From Nocardia vinacea (GTDB taxonomy: Bacteria > Actinomycetota > Actinomycetes > Mycobacteriales > Mycobacteriaceae): DNA of 64,000 bases. Location of the stretch: assembly GCF_035920345.1 (NCBI RefSeq), contig NZ_CP109149.1:7998001-8062000 (forward strand), written 5' to 3'. Both the position numbers and the translations under genes were made by a program. Position 1 is the stretch's first letter, and each line of letters opens with the position of its first letter. The notes under the pieces are model-generated. The model ran no database searches and was not told the DNA's origin. It saw only the letters and a program-made list of their open reading frames with translations. Below are positions 61,924 through 64,000 of the stretch, one piece after another.

Positions 61924-63546
61924 GTGACCACACCTGATGGCGAAGCACCCGGCGACAAGTCGAATGAAGAGCCGACCCCGAATCACGTGCAGCGCGCGGC
62001 GGTACCGGATGGCGATGCGGAGTTCATGGCCGAGTTCATGAAGGCCTTCGAGGCGGCCGACGCCAACCCCGCAGAGGCTGACCTCGCCCAGGCCGAGGAA
62101 GAAGACGAAGACACCCCCGACATCGGCTTCGCTCTCGACGAACCGGTAGACGTCGCCGAGCAAGCCAAACAGCTCATGCACCGGATCGCCCGTGCACTAG
62201 CCGCCGGTGGCCCACAGGGCTGGCGGCGCATGGAGGCCGTCTTCGCGATGACCACGAGCACCGAAATCGGGTTGGTGACCTTCGCCGATGACGAGCAGCG
62301 CGAGGCGCGGGTCCAGCCTGCCGATGAGGTGGTCGAACTGGTCCGCGAGCAGCGGCATCTTTCGGCCCAATTGAGCGATGGCCCCTGGTGGCGGCTGTTG
62401 ATCGAGTTGGCCGGCACCGGCGAGATCGAGGTCGATTACGACTATGGTGACGAGCCCTTCCCGGACGATCATCTATTCCTTCCCGAGGTCTATCTCGCGG
62501 ATTTGCAGGCGTATCCGCGCGACCGACTGCCGGTTTGGCTCGCGGCCTATGTCGGCCACGGCGACCGGCAATCGCGCCCGGCGGCCGCAGCAGCCGCGCA
62601 GGCCAGGGCGGACCGGGAGACCGGTGTGCGCCCGGTGCTGTCCGAGCGGGACTTTCCGGCCTTCCCGGTGATGTCGGCCCGCTGGGCGACTATCGCGGCT
62701 GCTTTCGTGGCCGCCGGATCACAGTGGGGGCCAAGGGTTTTGCCTGCTCTCGGTTGGTTCGAAGGTTCGAAACGCAGCGGGTCGACCCTGTATGCCCTGC
62801 CGGGTGGTCGCGCGGTGCTGTCCGGTGGCGTGTGGAATGCGCCCGAACTCGATGCCGTCTACAACGCCGCGACGCCGATGCCCGCACTGTATGCCGGCGC
62901 CCCGGAGTGGGTTGCCAATCCGGTGCTGAATCCGCGTGCGGCCAGCGGGTTGTTGTCGTTCTGCTATTGGTGGGACGGCGGTCGGTGGTATCGCGGCGAG
63001 TCGCCGACCGCGGACCGGCTCAGCGAAGCGGTGCCCGGCATCTGGACCTCCGATACGGTGGCCGGCGTGGTCGCGGGGTTGGTCGCGGAGCAGCCGAGCG
63101 ATGGGCAGCGCGCTGTGGTGGCGAATCTGGTGTCGGCGGCGGAAATCGGTGTGGTAACCCGGGATACGCTCGTCGAGGTCTTCGGCGACGACGGCACCTT
63201 CGATATCGACAGCGCCCTCTATCAGCTCACGCTGGCCGGTGTGACGATCACCTTGCCGGAGCCGATCTCGCGGGACACCGCGATGGCCCAGGTCCGCCAG
63301 TTCATCCTGGATCAGAATATGGACACCACCGGCTATACGTTGGAGAACCTGCGCGCAGACCGGATCAGCGTCGGCTGGATGGTGTACGTGCCGACCGAAC
63401 CCGGTGAGATCTCGATCGGGCGTGCGATCTTCTATGTCGCCGATGACGGTGTGCTGGAACAATCTTCGTCATCGGTGGCGCCGTCGGTCTATGTCGCGGA
63501 GTTCGAGCAGCGCTTCCAACAGCGGCACGGTTCGGTGCAGACCTAG
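61924..63546 (+). CDS. DUF600/YezG-like protein, candidate immunity protein for the giant toxin
   Basis: 540 residues from GTG 61924, with GAGGGAG upstream; the frame is open from 61879. The opening 75 residues are acidic. Residues about 75-220 resemble the YezG/DUF600 immunity-type fold, with VFAMTTSTEIGLVTFADDE, then WWRLLIELAGTGEIEVDYDY at residue 155 and a YPRDRLPVWLAAY motif. The C-terminal 300 residues form an uncharacterised domain with SLLSFCYWWDGG-like strands and ENLRADRISVGWMVYVPTEP. Its position after the giant gene suits an immunity gene. The pairing is inferred. Confidence 0.72.
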   Translation: MTTPDGEAPGDKSNEEPTPNHVQRAAVPDGDAEFMAEFMKAFEAADANPAEADLAQAEEEDEDTPDIGFALDEPVDVAEQAKQLMHRIARALAAGGPQGWRRMEAVFAMTTSTEIGLVTFADDEQREARVQPADEVVELVREQRHLSAQLSDGPWWRLLIELAGTGEIEVDYDYGDEPFPDDHLFLPEVYLADLQAYPRDRLPVWLAAYVGHGDRQSRPAAAAAAQARADRETGVRPVLSERDFPAFPVMSARWATIAAAFVAAGSQWGPRVLPALGWFEGSKRSGSTLYALPGGRAVLSGGVWNAPELDAVYNAATPMPALYAGAPEWVANPVLNPRAASGLLSFCYWWDGGRWYRGESPTADRLSEAVPGIWTSDTVAGVVAGLVAEQPSDGQRAVVANLVSAAEIGVVTRDTLVEVFGDDGTFDIDSALYQLTLAGVTITLPEPISRDTAMAQVRQFILDQNMDTTGYTLENLRADRISVGWMVYVPTEPGEISIGRAIFYVADDGVLEQSSSSVAPSVYVAEFEQRFQQRHGSVQT

Positions 63547-64000
63547 GATCCGTCGGTGCGCCAGCGATAGCCGAAGCCGCGGATGGTGGTGATCAAACCG
63601 GGCCGGTCGAGTTTCGCGCGCAATCCGGCCATATGCACATCAAGTGCCCGCGATACCGAGGCCGATGAGTCGCCCCAGATACGGTCCATCAGCTCCTGCC
63701 TGCTGACGGCGGTATCGGGTCGCTCCGCCAGGATCCGAACCAGCTGGAACTCCTTGTGGGTCAGCATGATCGGCACCCCGGCCACCTCGACCTGCCGGGC
63801 TATCAGATCGACCCGAACATCTTGGGAGACAACCGCTTCCACGGGCGAGGTGTGGATCACGACGCGACGGGTGACCGTCTCCAGTCGCGCGACCAGCTCC
63901 GCGATGCGCGGCGGTTTCACCAGGTAGTCGTCCGCGCCGGAGCGCAGCGCGAACACCACGGTGCGCTCACCGGCCCGGGCGGTGAGGATCAGCACGGGGA
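63543..64000 (-). CDS. OmpR-family response regulator (5' part beyond window)
   Basis: The gene enters from the right edge; 152 residues are visible. The end of the receiver domain has PVLILTARAGERTVVFALRSGADDYLVKP, including the conserved Lys. A winged-helix domain of the OmpR/PhoB type follows, with LTHKEFQLVRILAERPD, a recognition helix SRALDVHMAGLRAKL and ending TIRGFGYRW. The phospho-acceptor Asp lies outside the window. A histidine kinase is expected upstream. Its stop codon overlaps that of the candidate immunity gene within CTAG. Confidence 0.92.
   Translation of the reverse strand, partial: PVLILTARAGERTVVFALRSGADDYLVKPPRIAELVARLETVTRRVVIHTSPVEAVVSQDVRVDLIARQVEVAGVPIMLTHKEFQLVRILAERPDTAVSRQELMDRIWGDSSASVSRALDVHMAGLRAKLDRPGLITTIRGFGYRWRTDGS

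Overview
The window looks like chromosomal DNA from a Nocardia-like actinomycete (order Mycobacteriales). Pointers are high GC with frequent GTG starts, an actinobacterial spc ribosomal operon running into secY-adk-map, a close homologue of mycobacterial DesA3, an IdeR/DtxR iron box, and a type VII secretion (ESX)-type effector locus. The genus is inferred from gene content; no 16S rRNA or tRNA gene was seen.

Layout. 1-5.5 kb: end of a regulator gene, a DrrA/DrrB-type ABC exporter with two permeases, a DHA2-type MFS exporter behind two overlapping palindromes, and a DUF6545/MAB_1171c-like membrane protein. 5.5-12.1 kb: a siderophore-binding lipoprotein behind an iron box, a small Gly/His-rich secreted protein behind a 26-bp palindrome, a Uma2 nuclease-fold protein, and two tandem M13 zinc metallopeptidase lipoproteins. 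12.1-12.5 kb: a probable IS200/IS605 right-end remnant, then a promoter. 12.5-24.0 kb: rplN-rplX-rplE-rpsN, then about 4.5 kb of unrelated DNA (Uma2 pseudogene, EEP phosphohydrolase, large LuxR/LAL regulator), then rpsH-rplF-rplR-rpsE-rpmD-rplO, a terminator, and secY-adk-map. 24.0-25.0 kb: non-coding, with a degenerate 17-bp tandem repeat. 25.0-29.7 kb: desA3 with a 57-codon upstream gene, two paralogous TetR regulators and three DUF5994 genes. 29.7-34.5 kb: a glycan cluster (two GT4 glycosyltransferases, an alpha-toroid protein, a GH130 protein). 34.6-39.7 kb: two uncharacterised proteins, dtd and a JmjC/cupin-8 protein.

39.9-63.5 kb is the most unusual part. An EspC/WXG100-like protein and a YbaB/EbfC-family protein precede one uninterrupted 20.6-kb gene encoding a 6,872-residue protein. 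That protein has a WXG100-like helical head, two 9-residue repeat arrays, a papain-fold glutamine-deamidase-type toxin domain with a complete Cys/His/Asp set, four copies of a metallopeptidase-like domain of which only the first keeps HExxH, a PI3/4-kinase-like domain, about six copies of an unnamed 80-90 residue module, several helical repeats, five coiled-coil repeats, a long proline-rich stalk and a conserved-looking C-terminal cap. A DUF600/YezG-like gene downstream is the candidate immunity gene. The window ends inside an OmpR-family response regulator on the minus strand.

Working interpretation: the 39.9-63.5 kb block is a type VII secretion-linked, multi-effector polymorphic toxin locus. 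Secretion, toxicity and immunity are inferred from domain content and gene order, not shown by the sequence.
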